From the NCBI GenBank assembly GCA_903938815.1, contig CAJAES010000036.1, forward strand, positions 1 to 64,000: DNA of 64,000 bases. Direction: 5' to 3'. The position numbers and the translations under genes were made by a program. Shown here one piece after another: positions 49,811 to 59,194 of this stretch (positions within the stretch are counted from its first letter, which is position 1; every line of letters begins with the position of its first letter). Source of the stretch: an uncultured beta proteobacterium (GTDB taxonomy: Bacteria; Pseudomonadota; Gammaproteobacteria; Burkholderiales; Burkholderiaceae_C). The notes beneath the pieces were generated by a model, which was not told the DNA's origin, searched no databases, and saw nothing but the letters and a program-made list of their open reading frames with translations.

Positions 49811-51405
49811 CCGTGAAGACCCTTTTCATTGGCATGGATGGTGCCACCTTCACCGTCCTGAACGACCTGATCAAGCCGGGCGAGGGCGGCCCCGTGATGC
49901 CCTTCCTGGCGCGCATCTTCGCCGATGGCGTGCGTGCCAAGCTGCGCTCCACGCCGAACCCCCTGACGCCCCCGGCCTGGGTGTCGCTGATGACCGGGCG
50001 CGGCCCGGGCCACCACGGCGTGTTCGACTTCATCCGTGCCGAGGAGCGTGGCGACGAAGTCTTCTTCACGCTCTACGACTCGCGCGACTGCCGCGTCGAG
50101 ACGATCTGGTCCATTGCCAGCCGGCAGGGCAAGAAGGTCGCGGCGCTGAACTTCCCGTTCACCGCGCCCCCGCCGAAAGATCTCAACGGCTTCATCGTGC
50201 CGGGCTTCATCCCCTGGCGCCATCTGCGCCGCAATTCGTATCCGTCCGACGTGTACGACCGCATGAAGACCATTCCCGGCTTCAACGCGCAGGAGCTGGC
50301 CTGGGATTTCGAGCAGGAAAAGCAGTCCGGCAACGAACTCAGCGATGCCGACCGCGAACAGTGGATCAGCTACCACCTGCCGCGCGAGAAGCAGTGGTTC
50401 CGCGTGGCCGAGCACCTGATGAGCGAGGAAGCGCCCGAGCTGATGGCCGTGCTGTTCGACGGCGTCGACAAACTGCAGCACCAGGCATGGCCGTACGTCG
50501 ATCCGGCGCTGCAGCAAGGTGAGCTCAGCGGCTTCCACAAGCGCATGCGCGAGCTGTCGCTGGGGTATTTCCGCCAGCTCGACGGCTTCATCGAGAGCTT
50601 GGTCACGGCCGCTGGCCCCGACGTGCAGGTGTTCTTCGCTTCCGACCACGGCTTCACGGCCTCGACCGAGGTGGTGCGCATCAACGCCTTCCTGGCCGAG
50701 AAGGGCTACGTTCACTTCCGTGAACTGCCGGAAGGCGATGCCGGCGAACGCCGCGACAACAGCTACTTCGCCTACCTCGACTGGCAGAAGACGACGGCCT
50801 ATTGCCGCACGCCCTCGTGCAACGGCATCACGATCCGCGTGGCCCGCGCCCCCGGCGAGACCGGCATCGACCCGTCGGAATACGAATCCTTCCGTGCCCG
50901 CCTCATCGCCGACCTCGAATCCCTGGTCGACCCGGAAAACGGCGAACGGATCATTGCCGAGATCCACAAGCGCGAAGACGTGTTCCCCGGTTCGGCCATG
51001 AAGGAAGCCCCCGACCTGCTCCTGGTGCTGCGCGATTTCGGCTTCGTGTCGGTCAAGAACGTGCTGCCCGTCGTCGAGAAGCGCAACTACCCGATCGGCA
51101 CCCACCACCCGGACGGCGTGTTCCTGGCCTACGGCCCGGGCATCGAGTCCGGCAAGATGCTGGGCCGCCGCCACATCACCGATGTCGCGTCCACCATCCT
51201 GTACAGCCTCGGGCTGGACGTCCCGTCCGACTTCGAGGGCGTGGTGCCGCCGGCGATGTTCACTGCCGACCACAAGGCCGCACATCCCATCAAGATCGGC
51301 GCGCCGACCGTGCGAAACCAGCAGGACGGCGTGATCGAGGCGATGGACGAGGACGAGAAGAAGCAGATCATGGAACAGCTGCAGATGCTCGGGTACATGG
51401 AGTAA
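49807..51405 (+). CDS. Type I phosphodiesterase/nucleotide pyrophosphatase-like protein
   Basis: A 532-residue alkaline-phosphatase-superfamily enzyme of the phosphodiesterase/NPP kind (PF01663-like). Metal and catalytic positions: TLFIGMDGATF (first Asp), NPLTPPAWVSLMTGRGPGHHG (Thr nucleophile region), FDGVDKLQHQ (Asp, His), FASDHGFTAS (Asp-His) and GTHHPDGVFLAYGPG (His). No signal peptide, so it acts in the cytoplasm. AP enzymes of this shape can cleave or transfer phospho-head-groups, which would suit tailoring of a lipid product. It overlaps the ACP gene by four bases and the next gene follows after five. Confidence 0.8.
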   Translation: MTVKTLFIGMDGATFTVLNDLIKPGEGGPVMPFLARIFADGVRAKLRSTPNPLTPPAWVSLMTGRGPGHHGVFDFIRAEERGDEVFFTLYDSRDCRVETIWSIASRQGKKVAALNFPFTAPPPKDLNGFIVPGFIPWRHLRRNSYPSDVYDRMKTIPGFNAQELAWDFEQEKQSGNELSDADREQWISYHLPREKQWFRVAEHLMSEEAPELMAVLFDGVDKLQHQAWPYVDPALQQGELSGFHKRMRELSLGYFRQLDGFIESLVTAAGPDVQVFFASDHGFTASTEVVRINAFLAEKGYVHFRELPEGDAGERRDNSYFAYLDWQKTTAYCRTPSCNGITIRVARAPGETGIDPSEYESFRARLIADLESLVDPENGERIIAEIHKREDVFPGSAMKEAPDLLLVLRDFGFVSVKNVLPVVEKRNYPIGTHHPDGVFLAYGPGIESGKMLGRRHITDVASTILYSLGLDVPSDFEGVVPPAMFTADHKAAHPIKIGAPTVRNQQDGVIEAMDEDEKKQIMEQLQMLGYME

Positions 51406-51410
51406 GACGG

Positions 51411-52472
51411 ATGCCCGTGGCGATCGTCAATGGTGTCAGGCTGAATTACGTCCAGATCGACGACGGCGAGGGCGATGGCGCCGACCGCGAAGATCTGGTG
51501 ATGGTTCATGGCCTGGCCACGAACCTGGCGTTCTGGTACCTTCAGTACGCGCCGGTCGCGGCCAAGCGCTTTCGCGTCACCTTGTTCGATCTTCGCGGGC
51601 ACGGGCGCTCCGAGATGCCCAAGTCCGACTATTCGCCTGCCCACATGGCGCGCGACATGGCGGGCCTGATGGATCACCTGGGCATCGGCAAGGCCCACTT
51701 CCTGGCCCACAGCTTCGGCGGCGTGGTCACGATGAACTTCGCCTGCCAGCACCCGGACCGTGTTCGCAGCCTGGTGCTGGCCGACAGCCACATCTCCGCC
51801 GTTCGGCACGTCGAGACCCGACGGGAGTGGGCCTACGGCGAAAACCTCCAGGGAATCCTGGACCGCCACGGACTGGACCTCGACACCCGCGACCCCTATT
51901 TCGGATACCGCCTCCTGACCCGCGTCGCCGAGTGGCAGACGCGCGGCCTGGCGGTGCCCCCGGAGATGGCCGAAGTGGTGAGCCCTCTGATGGGCAAGAC
52001 GGGTTCGCGCACGGCCGCGCAGTGGCTGCACCTCATGAGTTCCACGTCGGCATCCGCCGAGATGATGGGCGACGACGGCCTCAGCCTGGAGCGCCTGCGG
52101 AAGTTCCGCTTCCCGATCCTGGCCATGTATGGCGACAACTCCCAGGCGCGCCTCACTGGCAGCGAGTTGCTGGAGGTCTGGCCGCACGCCGAGTTCCAGC
52201 GCGTTCGCGACGCCGGGCACTTCTTTCCCACCTCGCGGCCCGAAGAGGTGCTCCTCGGGTGCGAGCGGCTCTGGGGCGGCGAATACGCTGCCCATGCCAG
52301 GCGCCACCGCAGCGGTGAGGCCGGGAAGCGGTTCTTCCGCAGCGACCGTGTCTACGCCACGGCGGGCAACTGGTACTTCACCACCCGCGAGACGCATCGC
52401 GTCGGCCCGTTTCCCTGCCGTGACGAGGCGCGCGCCGAACTCGCGAGCTTCATCCTGTCCGTTCAGCCCTGA
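51411..52472 (+). CDS. Alpha/beta hydrolase with C-terminal DUF6316-like tail
   Basis: A 353-residue alpha/beta hydrolase, no signal peptide. MVHGLATNLAFWYLQY is the oxyanion region, LFDLRGHGRSEMP the strand-5 motif, AHSFGGVVTM the nucleophile elbow, and DAGHFFPTSRP the catalytic His. Residues about 310-353, FFRSDRVYATAGNWYFTTRE then THRVGPFPCRDEARAELASFI, form a small extra domain like DUF6316, found in proteobacterial proteins of unknown function. In this operon it is the best candidate for the thioesterase or acyl transferase that releases the chain, since neither PKS carries a thioesterase domain. Start at 51411, five bases after the preceding stop. Confidence 0.78.
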   Translation: MPVAIVNGVRLNYVQIDDGEGDGADREDLVMVHGLATNLAFWYLQYAPVAAKRFRVTLFDLRGHGRSEMPKSDYSPAHMARDMAGLMDHLGIGKAHFLAHSFGGVVTMNFACQHPDRVRSLVLADSHISAVRHVETRREWAYGENLQGILDRHGLDLDTRDPYFGYRLLTRVAEWQTRGLAVPPEMAEVVSPLMGKTGSRTAAQWLHLMSSTSASAEMMGDDGLSLERLRKFRFPILAMYGDNSQARLTGSELLEVWPHAEFQRVRDAGHFFPTSRPEEVLLGCERLWGGEYAAHARRHRSGEAGKRFFRSDRVYATAGNWYFTTRETHRVGPFPCRDEARAELASFILSVQP

Positions 52473-52474
52473 CG

Positions 52475-53923
52475 ATGCCCCCAGCGAACCGACTCGGCGT
52501 CCACAGGGGGCTGGGCCAGAAGGACTTCAAGCTGGTCGCCTACGGCGGCTTCGGCGATGGTCACAACTCCTACGCGCACTCGATGGCGTGGTTCAACGAC
52601 CGCCTGTACGTCACGACGATGCGTGGCGCGTTCGCGCTGATGCGTTCGCGCCTGTCGCTCGGCCTCGACACCTGGCCGGTCGAAGGGCCGCCGGACCCCT
52701 TCGAGATCGATCTCGCCGCCGAGATCTGGGCCTACGACCCCCGCACCGACATCTGGGAGCGCGCCTTCAAGGCCCCCAGCATCATCGGCAGCCACGGCAA
52801 GCCGATCCCGCGCGACATCAGCTACCGCAGCATCGCGGTGCACCGCGAATCCCCCGGCGGCCCGCCCGTGCTGTATGTCAGCACCTGGTCGCCGGCGCGC
52901 GGTCCCGGCCCGGTGATCATGCGTTCGGAAGACGGCCGCAAGTTCGAGGTCACCTGCGAGCCCGGCCTCACCGGCCTGCCGGTCACGACCATCCGCTCGC
53001 TGATCTCGTTCAAGGGGCGGCTCTACACCACGCCCGCAGGCTCGCGGGGCGGCAACACCAACATCTCGGGCCACGTGGTGGTCTACGAGAGCCGCGACCC
53101 CGCCACCGGCAACTGGGAGCCCGTGAGCGACCTCGGCTTCGGTGACCACACCAACAAGTCGCTGCACGAGATGTGCGCCTGGGGCGACTACCTCTATGCC
53201 GGCACGCTGAACCTGGAAGGCTTCCAGCTCTGGCGCAGCCGCTGCGAGGGCGAGGCCCCTTACGAGTGGGAGAAGGTCATGGAGAGCGGCGCCTATCGCG
53301 GCAAGCTCAACCAGGGCGTTCTCAGCATGATGCCGTTCAAGGGCCACCTGTACATCGGCACCGGGATCCAGGGTGGCGGCATCGACCGCGCCAACAATGT
53401 CGGCCCCGCCGCGGCCGAACTGATCCGGCTGCACGAGGACATGACCTGGGACCTCATCGTGGGCGAGCCGCGCGACACCCCGGTGGGCCGCAAGGACCCG
53501 CTGTCGGGCCGCATGACCGGCTTCGACAACTTCTTCAACGGCTACTTCTGGCGCATGTGCGTGCACGACGGCTGGCTGTACATGGGCACCTTCGAGTGGA
53601 GTTCGGTGCTTGGCTATGTCAAGCACAGCCGCTGGCCCGGCGCGTTTTCCAACATGCTGGCCTACGTCACCCCCAAGGCGCTGTTCGAGAACCAGTCGGG
53701 CTTCGACCTGTACCGCAGCTTCGACGGCGAGAACTGGGTTCCCGTCACGGTCAACGGCATGGGCAACCCCTACAACATGGGCCTGCGGGTGCTCGAGTCC
53801 ACGCCCTACGGCATGTTCATCGGTACCGCCAACCCATGGGGCCCGCGCATCATGCCCCTTGACAGCGACCACTACGTGTTCAACCCGCGAGGAGGCTGCG
53901 AGGTCTTCCGCGGCAGCCTCTAG
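52475..53923 (+). CDS. Cytosolic beta-propeller protein of the polyketide operon
   Basis: Function not recognised. 482 residues without signal peptide or membrane helix, rich in Gly, Trp and Tyr. Repeating blades have patterns such as MAWFNDRLYVTTMRGAFAL, LISFKGRLYTTPAGSRGG, CAWGDYLYAGTLNLEGFQLW, MPFKGHLYIGTGIQGGG and CVHDGWLYMGTFEWSS, the look of a seven-bladed propeller of kelch/Asp-box type (LYRSFDGENW). It is conserved in spacing within the operon (two bases after the hydrolase stop, seven before the esterase). It could be a scaffold or a tailoring enzyme. Confidence 0.7.
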   Translation: MPPANRLGVHRGLGQKDFKLVAYGGFGDGHNSYAHSMAWFNDRLYVTTMRGAFALMRSRLSLGLDTWPVEGPPDPFEIDLAAEIWAYDPRTDIWERAFKAPSIIGSHGKPIPRDISYRSIAVHRESPGGPPVLYVSTWSPARGPGPVIMRSEDGRKFEVTCEPGLTGLPVTTIRSLISFKGRLYTTPAGSRGGNTNISGHVVVYESRDPATGNWEPVSDLGFGDHTNKSLHEMCAWGDYLYAGTLNLEGFQLWRSRCEGEAPYEWEKVMESGAYRGKLNQGVLSMMPFKGHLYIGTGIQGGGIDRANNVGPAAAELIRLHEDMTWDLIVGEPRDTPVGRKDPLSGRMTGFDNFFNGYFWRMCVHDGWLYMGTFEWSSVLGYVKHSRWPGAFSNMLAYVTPKALFENQSGFDLYRSFDGENWVPVTVNGMGNPYNMGLRVLESTPYGMFIGTANPWGPRIMPLDSDHYVFNPRGGCEVFRGSL

Positions 53924-53930
53924 ACCGCGC

Positions 53931-54809
53931 ATGCGACGCCCTGGCCTGCTGGCCGCGTTCCTGGCCGCCCGTTTCGGCGCCGGCGACGGCGACGAGCCCG
54001 CTGCGCAGGACGACGACGAAGGCAGCGGCGGCCCGCAGTTCGACCCGCCCGAGGGCATCGGCGTCGAGCGCGACCTGGCCTACGGCGAGCACCCGGCGCA
54101 GCGGCTGGATGTCTACCGGCCGAGGACCGCGCCCAACGGCGGCGTGATCGTTCTGGTGCACGGTGGCGGCTGGCGGCGAGGCGACAAGGCCGGCCAACGC
54201 CTGGTGCGCAACAAGGTGTCGCACTGGGTGGGGCGCGGCTGGATCCTCGCGTCCATCAACTACCGGCTGCTGCCGGATGCCGGCCCCGTGGTGCAGGCCG
54301 ATGACGTGGCACGTGCGCTGGGCTTCATTCAGGACCGCTGCGCTGCATGGGGCGCAGACGCCGCCAGCTGCGTGCTGATGGGCCATTCGGCCGGTGCCCA
54401 CCTGGTGGCGCTCCTTGCCGCAGACGGCGCCATCGCCGGGCGCCAGGGCGCCAGGCCCTGGATGTCCACCATCGCCATCGACACGGCCGCCTACGACCTC
54501 GTTGCATTGATGCAGGCCCGGCATTTCGGCCTGTACGACGAGGCATTCGGCGCCGACTCGCAGTACTGGCGGGAGGCCTCGCCGATGCATCGCCTCCAGG
54601 CGCCGCCGGCCGCGCCGCTGCTGATGGTGTGTTCCTCCCGCCGCGACGATGCCTGCGGGCCGGCCCAGGCCTTCGCCGGGCGCATCCAGGCGCTGGGTGG
54701 CCAGGCGAGGGTGCTCCCGGTGGACCTCGGGCACTTCGAGATCAACCGGCAACTCGGGCTGGACCCCGCCTACACCGCGGCCGTGGACGCGTTCCTGGCC
54801 GGCGACTGA
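53931..54809 (+). CDS. Alpha/beta-hydrolase esterase of the polyketide operon
   Basis: A 292-residue HSL/BD-FAE-type esterase, last gene of the operon. VLVHGGGWRRGDKAGQ, LASINYRLLPDAGPV, VLMGHSAGAHLVALLA and DLGHFEINRQL are the oxyanion, strand, nucleophile and His motifs. The first 45 residues are a short hydrophobic stretch (RRPGLLAAFLAARFGAG) followed by an acidic linker; this is not a good signal peptide but could associate with membrane. It is a near relative of the secreted esterase at 32701-33573, linking the two flanks of the locus. Confidence 0.78.
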   Translation: MRRPGLLAAFLAARFGAGDGDEPAAQDDDEGSGGPQFDPPEGIGVERDLAYGEHPAQRLDVYRPRTAPNGGVIVLVHGGGWRRGDKAGQRLVRNKVSHWVGRGWILASINYRLLPDAGPVVQADDVARALGFIQDRCAAWGADAASCVLMGHSAGAHLVALLAADGAIAGRQGARPWMSTIAIDTAAYDLVALMQARHFGLYDEAFGADSQYWREASPMHRLQAPPAAPLLMVCSSRRDDACGPAQAFAGRIQALGGQARVLPVDLGHFEINRQLGLDPAYTAAVDAFLAGD

Positions 54810-54881
54810 GCGGGAAACTCCCCAAGGTAGGCCGGGCCCGCGCGGCCTAGAATGATTTCTTTCGAACCAGGAGCGTCACGC

Positions 54882-55388
54882 ATGCCGTCCCACCGGAACG
54901 TCCCGCCCAAGGGGGACGAGGCCACCGCCGATGCGGGACCGCGTACGCTCAAGAAGTACCCCAACCGACGCCTCTACGACACGCGCACCAGCAGCTACAT
55001 CACGCTGGCGGACGTCAAGCGGATGGTGCTGGCCGGCGAGGTCTTCGAGGTGCGCGATGCCAAGACCAGCGAGGACCTGACCCGCAGCATCCTCCTGCAG
55101 ATCATCCTCGAGGAGGAATCGGGCGGCGTGCCCATGTTCTCCTCCACGATGCTCGCCAACATCATCCGCTTCTACGGCCATTCGATGCAGGGCGCCATGG
55201 GCAGCATGCTCGAGCGCAACCTCCAGGCCTTCGCCGAGGTGCAGAGCCAGCTCGTCACCGGGCAGGCCCCGTTGATGCAGAACCTGATGGGCAGCTACCT
55301 GGAGCAGTCGCGGACGATGTTCGAGAAGATGCAGGAACAGATGACGCAGGCCGGCGCCATCTTCCCGGGTTTCCCGCCGAAACTCTGA
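54882..55388 (+). CDS. phaR: PhaR, polyhydroxyalkanoate synthesis repressor
   Basis: A 168-residue DNA- and PHB-binding regulator controlling phasin and PHB genes. The conserved N-terminal domain [20 protein letters not shown] and [18 protein letters not shown] is diagnostic, followed by the PHB-accumulation regulatory domain ([18 protein letters not shown]) and a C-terminal amphipathic helix ([17 protein letters not shown]). Start at MPSHRNVPP is set by AGGAG seven bases upstream. phaR followed by rimO is a common order in Burkholderiales. Confidence 0.92.
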   Translation: MPSHRNVPPKGDEATADAGPRTLKKYPNRRLYDTRTSSYITLADVKRMVLAGEVFEVRDAKTSEDLTRSILLQIILEEESGGVPMFSSTMLANIIRFYGHSMQGAMGSMLERNLQAFAEVQSQLVTGQAPLMQNLMGSYLEQSRTMFEKMQEQMTQAGAIFPGFPPKL

Positions 55389-55428
55389 ATCTCCCGGCGC
55401 GGCGCCGGCGATGGGCGAAAATACCGGG

Positions 55429-56793
55429 ATGTCAGAACACATCCCCACCGTTGGTTTCGTCTCGCTCGGCTGCCCGAAGGCGCTGACCGACTCCGAGCTG
55501 ATCCTCACCCAGCTCCGCGCCGAAGGCTACGAGACCTCCAAGACGTACGCCGGGGCCGACCTGGTCATCGTCAACACCTGCGGCTTCATCGACGATGCCG
55601 TCAAGGAAAGCCTCGACACCATCGGCGAAGCCCTGGCCGCCAATGGCAAGGTCATCGTCACCGGTTGCCTCGGTGCGAAGGCGGGGGAGGGCGGCGGCAA
55701 CCTCGTGCGCCAGATCCACCCGAAGGTGCTCGCCGTCACCGGCCCGCACGCCACGCAGGAGGTGATGGACGCCGTGCACCTGCACGTGCCCAAGCCGCAC
55801 GACCCCTTCATCGACCTGGTGCCCGCCTACGGCGTCAAGCTCACGCCCCGGCACTATGCCTACCTGAAGATCAGCGAAGGCTGCAACCACCGCTGCAGCT
55901 TCTGCATCATCCCGAGCATGCGCGGCGACCTGGTCTCGCGCCCCATCGGCGATGTGCTGAACGAGGCTCGCGCGCTGTTCGAGTCGGGCGTGAAGGAACT
56001 GCTCGTCATCAGCCAGGACACCAGCGCCTACGGCGTCGACGTGAAGTACCGCACCGGCTTCTTCGACGGACAGCCTGTCAAGACGCGCATGCTCGACCTC
56101 TGCGAGCGCCTGGGCCAGATCGCCGAGCCCTACGGCGCCTGGGTTCGGCTGCACTACGTCTACCCGTACCCGCACGTCGACGACGTGGTGCCCCTGATGG
56201 CCTCCGGGCGTGTGCTGCCCTACCTCGACGTGCCCTTCCAGCACGCTCACCCCGATGTGCTGCGCCGCATGAAGCGGCCCGCCAGCGGCGAGCGAAACCT
56301 CGAACGCCTGGTGCGCTGGCGCGAGATCTGCCCCGAGATCGTCGTTCGCTCGACCTTCATCGCCGGCTTCCCCGGCGAGACGGAAGCCGAGTTCGAGACC
56401 CTGCTCGATTTCCTGCGCGAAGCCCGCATCGACCGCGCAGGCTGCTTCGCCTATTCGCCCGTGGAAGGCGCTGCCGCGAACGAGCTTCCCGGGCTGCTGC
56501 CGCAGGCCGAACGCGAGGCTCGCCGCGCTCGCTTCATGGAGGTGGCCGAGGCCGTCTCCATCGCCAAGCTTCGGGAGCGCGTGGGCGCGACGATGCAGGT
56601 GCTGGTCGATTCGGCGCCGGCGCTGGGCCGCAAGGGCGGTGTCGGGCGCAGCTATGCCGATGCGCCGGAGATCGATGGCACGGTGCGCCTGCTGCCGCCG
56701 GAAAAGGCATCGAAGACCTTGAAGGTCGGCGAGTTCACGCGGGCGCGCATCGTCGCCGCCGAAGGGCATGACCTGGTCGGCGTGCCGATCTGA
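55429..56793 (+). CDS. rimO: RimO, ribosomal protein S12 methylthiotransferase
   Basis: A 454-residue radical-SAM enzyme that methylthiolates Asp89 of ribosomal protein S12. The N-terminal MTTase domain has three cluster Cys (SLGCPKA, NTCGFID, TGCLGA), the radical-SAM site is [15 protein letters not shown], and a TRAM domain closes the protein ([20 protein letters not shown]). An additional upstream ATG at 55411 is in frame; [17 protein letters not shown] matches family N-termini. Confidence 0.95.
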   Translation: MSEHIPTVGFVSLGCPKALTDSELILTQLRAEGYETSKTYAGADLVIVNTCGFIDDAVKESLDTIGEALAANGKVIVTGCLGAKAGEGGGNLVRQIHPKVLAVTGPHATQEVMDAVHLHVPKPHDPFIDLVPAYGVKLTPRHYAYLKISEGCNHRCSFCIIPSMRGDLVSRPIGDVLNEARALFESGVKELLVISQDTSAYGVDVKYRTGFFDGQPVKTRMLDLCERLGQIAEPYGAWVRLHYVYPYPHVDDVVPLMASGRVLPYLDVPFQHAHPDVLRRMKRPASGERNLERLVRWREICPEIVVRSTFIAGFPGETEAEFETLLDFLREARIDRAGCFAYSPVEGAAANELPGLLPQAEREARRARFMEVAEAVSIAKLRERVGATMQVLVDSAPALGRKGGVGRSYADAPEIDGTVRLLPPEKASKTLKVGEFTRARIVAAEGHDLVGVPI

Positions 56794-56803
56794 GGAGCAG
56801 GGT

Positions 56804-57964
56804 TTGAGCGAGCATTCCACCACCGGCCTGATCCACCACCCCTACGTGCCGCCCGCGGGCTTCGAGGCACCGCAGGTGGGGGTGCACAAGGCATCGACCG
56901 TGATCTTCCCGAACGTCGCGGCGATGCGCGCCCGGGACTGGCGCTACAAGAACGGCTACACCTACGGCCTGCACGGCACGCCCACCACCTTCACGCTGGA
57001 AGAGCGCATCGCGCACCTCGAAGGCGGGCTGCAGTGCGTCCTGGCGCCCAGCGGCCTGTCGGCCATCGCGCTGGTGGACCTGGCGCTGCTGCAGCAGGGC
57101 GACGAGGTCCTGATCCCAGCCAACGCCTACGGCCCCGGCAAGGACTTCGCAAAGCACGAACTCGCCCGCTACGGCGTCTCGCACCGGCTCTACGACCCGC
57201 AGGACCCGGCCTCGCTGGCGGCCCAGATCACGCCCGCCACCCGGCTGGTCTGGCTGGAGGCTCCGGGCTCGGTGACCATGGAGTTCCCCGACCTGAAAGG
57301 TCTGGTGGCCGTGGCCCGGGCCCATGGCGTGACCACAGCGCTGGACAACACCTGGGGTGCCGGCATCGCCTTCGACGGTTTCGCGCTGGGTTGCGACATC
57401 GTCATGCATGCCCTGACCAAGTTCCCGTCCGGCGGGGGCGATGTGCTCATGGGCTCGGTGACCACGCGCGACGAGGCGCTGCACCTGAAGATCAAGATGG
57501 CGCACTCGCGCCTGGGCCTGGGCGTGGCGGCGAACGACGCCGAACTGGTGCTGCGTTCCCTGCCCAGCACCGCGCTGCGCTACCACGCGCACGACCGCAC
57601 GGCGCGCGCTCTCGCGGTCTGGCTCCAGGGCCGGCAAGAGATCAGCCGCGTGCTGCACCCCGCGCTGCCGGGGTCGCCGGGCCACGCGCACTGGCAATCC
57701 ACCTGCAGTGCCGCAGCCGGCTTGTTTTCGGTGATGGTGGATGCCCGCTACGGCGGCGCGCAGGTGGACGCCTTCGTCGATGCGCTGAAGCTGTTCAAGC
57801 TCGGGTACTCGTGGGGCGGGCCGGTCAGTCTGGTCGTGCCCTATGACCTGCCTTCGATGCGCAGCCCGGCGCCGTATGCCGGCACGCTGGTGCGTCTTTC
57901 CATCGGCCTGGAGGCCGAGGCCGACCTTCGGGCCGACCTAGAGCAGGCGCTCTCAGTGCTTTGA
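56804..57964 (+). CDS. metC: Cystathionine beta-lyase (MetC-type)
   Basis: A 386-residue PLP enzyme of the Cys/Met metabolism family. It cleaves cystathionine to homocysteine, pyruvate and ammonia in methionine synthesis. The PLP Lys is in [19 protein letters not shown], the cofactor-ring region is [12 protein letters not shown], and the phosphate-binding and Tyr residues are in [19 protein letters not shown]. Start chosen at TTG 56804 because GAGGAG lies six bases before it; no ATG fits. The stop end overlaps the convergent smpB gene by 12 bases. Confidence 0.88.
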   Translation: MSEHSTTGLIHHPYVPPAGFEAPQVGVHKASTVIFPNVAAMRARDWRYKNGYTYGLHGTPTTFTLEERIAHLEGGLQCVLAPSGLSAIALVDLALLQQGDEVLIPANAYGPGKDFAKHELARYGVSHRLYDPQDPASLAAQITPATRLVWLEAPGSVTMEFPDLKGLVAVARAHGVTTALDNTWGAGIAFDGFALGCDIVMHALTKFPSGGGDVLMGSVTTRDEALHLKIKMAHSRLGLGVAANDAELVLRSLPSTALRYHAHDRTARALAVWLQGRQEISRVLHPALPGSPGHAHWQSTCSAAAGLFSVMVDARYGGAQVDAFVDALKLFKLGYSWGGPVSLVVPYDLPSMRSPAPYAGTLVRLSIGLEAEADLRADLEQALSVL

Positions 57965-58414
57965 CGAGACCTTGTGCCGCATCAGGCGGCCCTTCTCGCG
58001 TTCCCAGTCCTTGGCCTTCTCGTGCTCGCGCTTGTCGTGCTGGGCCTTGCCCTTGGCGAGCGCGATCTCGGCCTTCACGAGGCCGCCCTTGTAGTGCAGG
58101 TCCAGCGGCACGAGCGTGAAGCCCTTCTGCTCGATCTTGCCGATGAGGCGCCGGATCTCTTCCTTGCGCATCAGCAGCTTCTTCGTGCGGTCGGGCTCCG
58201 GCAGCACATGGCTGGACGCGGCCCGCAAGGCGTTGATGCGCAGTCCGATCAGGTGCAGTTCGCCGTCGCGGATGACGACGTAGCCATCCGTCAGCTGCAC
58301 CTGCCCGGCGCGGATGGCCTTGACCTCCCAGCCCTGCAGGACGAGGCCGGCCTCGTACCGCTCCTCGATGTGGTACTCGTGTCTTGCGCGGCGGTTTTCG
58401 GCGATGGGCTGCAT
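57953..58414 (-). CDS. smpB: SmpB, SsrA (tmRNA)-binding protein
   Basis: A 153-residue RNA-binding protein of the trans-translation system that rescues stalled ribosomes with tm[23 protein letters not shown] and [20 protein letters not shown] are the OB-fold core, [20 protein letters not shown] the conserved central loop, and the C-terminal basic tail ([16 protein letters not shown]) enters the decoding centre. Start ATG complementary to 58412-58414. It overlaps the metC stop and is divergent from ratA with 41 bases between starts. Confidence 0.95.
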   Translation of the reverse strand: MQPIAENRRARHEYHIEERYEAGLVLQGWEVKAIRAGQVQLTDGYVVIRDGELHLIGLRINALRAASSHVLPEPDRTKKLLMRKEEIRRLIGKIEQKGFTLVPLDLHYKGGLVKAEIALAKGKAQHDKREHEKAKDWEREKGRLMRHKVSSKH

Positions 58415-58455
58415 GTGAAGGGAACCTGGGGGCGGACCCCTACAATTCCAGCATT

Positions 58456-58908
58456 GTGAAGCACGTGAAGAAGTCGGTCCTGCTCTGGTACTCGCCGCAG
58501 GAGATGTATGACCTGGTGACCGGTATCGAACAGTACCCGGCCTTCCTGCCTTGGTGCGACCGCGCCGAGGTGCTGGAGCGCCACGACACTGGCATGACCG
58601 CTCGCCTGGGCCTGCACTACATGGGGGTGCGCCACGCATTCACCACCCGCAACGAGCATGTCGGCTCGCAGTCGGTGGTGGTGCGGCTCGTGGACGGCCC
58701 GTTCTCGCTGCTCGACGGCACCTGGCTGTTCCATCCGCTCGGCCGGCCCGGCAGCGAGGCCGAGGCCTGCAAGATCGAATTCGACCTGCGCTATGCCTTT
58801 GCCAGCCCGGCGCTGGAGGCTGTCGTCAGCCCCGTGTTCGACCGGGTCGCCAACACCTTCGTCGATTGCTTCGTCAAGCGCGCCGAGCAGGTCCATGGTC
58901 CGCGTTGA
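58456..58908 (+). CDS. ratA: RatA-type START-domain (coenzyme Q-binding/toxin) protein
   Basis: A 150-residue SRPBCC/START-like protein ([51 protein letters not shown]). E. coli RatA was described as a ribosome-association toxin and its homologues as Coq10-like lipid chaperones. GTG 58456 is the likely start; it lies only ten bases after a TACAAT (58441-58446), so the transcript may be nearly leaderless. It overlaps rnfH by 14 bases. Divergent smpB-ratA-rnfH is a widespread arrangement. Confidence 0.88.
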   Translation: MKHVKKSVLLWYSPQEMYDLVTGIEQYPAFLPWCDRAEVLERHDTGMTARLGLHYMGVRHAFTTRNEHVGSQSVVVRLVDGPFSLLDGTWLFHPLGRPGSEAEACKIEFDLRYAFASPALEAVVSPVFDRVANTFVDCFVKRAEQVHGPR

Positions 58909-59194
58909 GGTCGTGTATTGCCCCTCGCCGGGCGTCATCGACCTGACACCGCTGGAACTGCCGGACGGCAGCACCGTGGCCGATGCCGTGCGGGCCAGCG
59001 GCGTGCTGCAGCGGCATGCGCTGGCGCCTGAGTCGGTGGATGCCGGGATCTGGTTTCGCGCCTGCCCGCCCGAGGCGCCCCTGCGCGAGCGCGACCGTGT
59101 GGAGATCTACCGCCCGCTCACGGTCGACCCGAAGGAGGCGCGCCGCCTGCGCTACCGCCGGCGGACGCCGGTCAGCGGCAGTCCGCCGCGATGA
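58895..59194 (+). CDS. rnfH: RnfH/RatB ubiquitin-fold family protein
   Basis: A 99-residue beta-grasp protein ([60 protein letters not shown]). RnfH/RatB proteins are ubiquitin-like and consistently lie beside ratA; their role is unclear. Start ATG 58895 lies inside the end of ratA. Its last 23 bases overlap the convergent DUF4124 gene. Confidence 0.88.
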   Translation: MVRVEVVYCPSPGVIDLTPLELPDGSTVADAVRASGVLQRHALAPESVDAGIWFRACPPEAPLRERDRVEIYRPLTVDPKEARRLRYRRRTPVSGSPPR

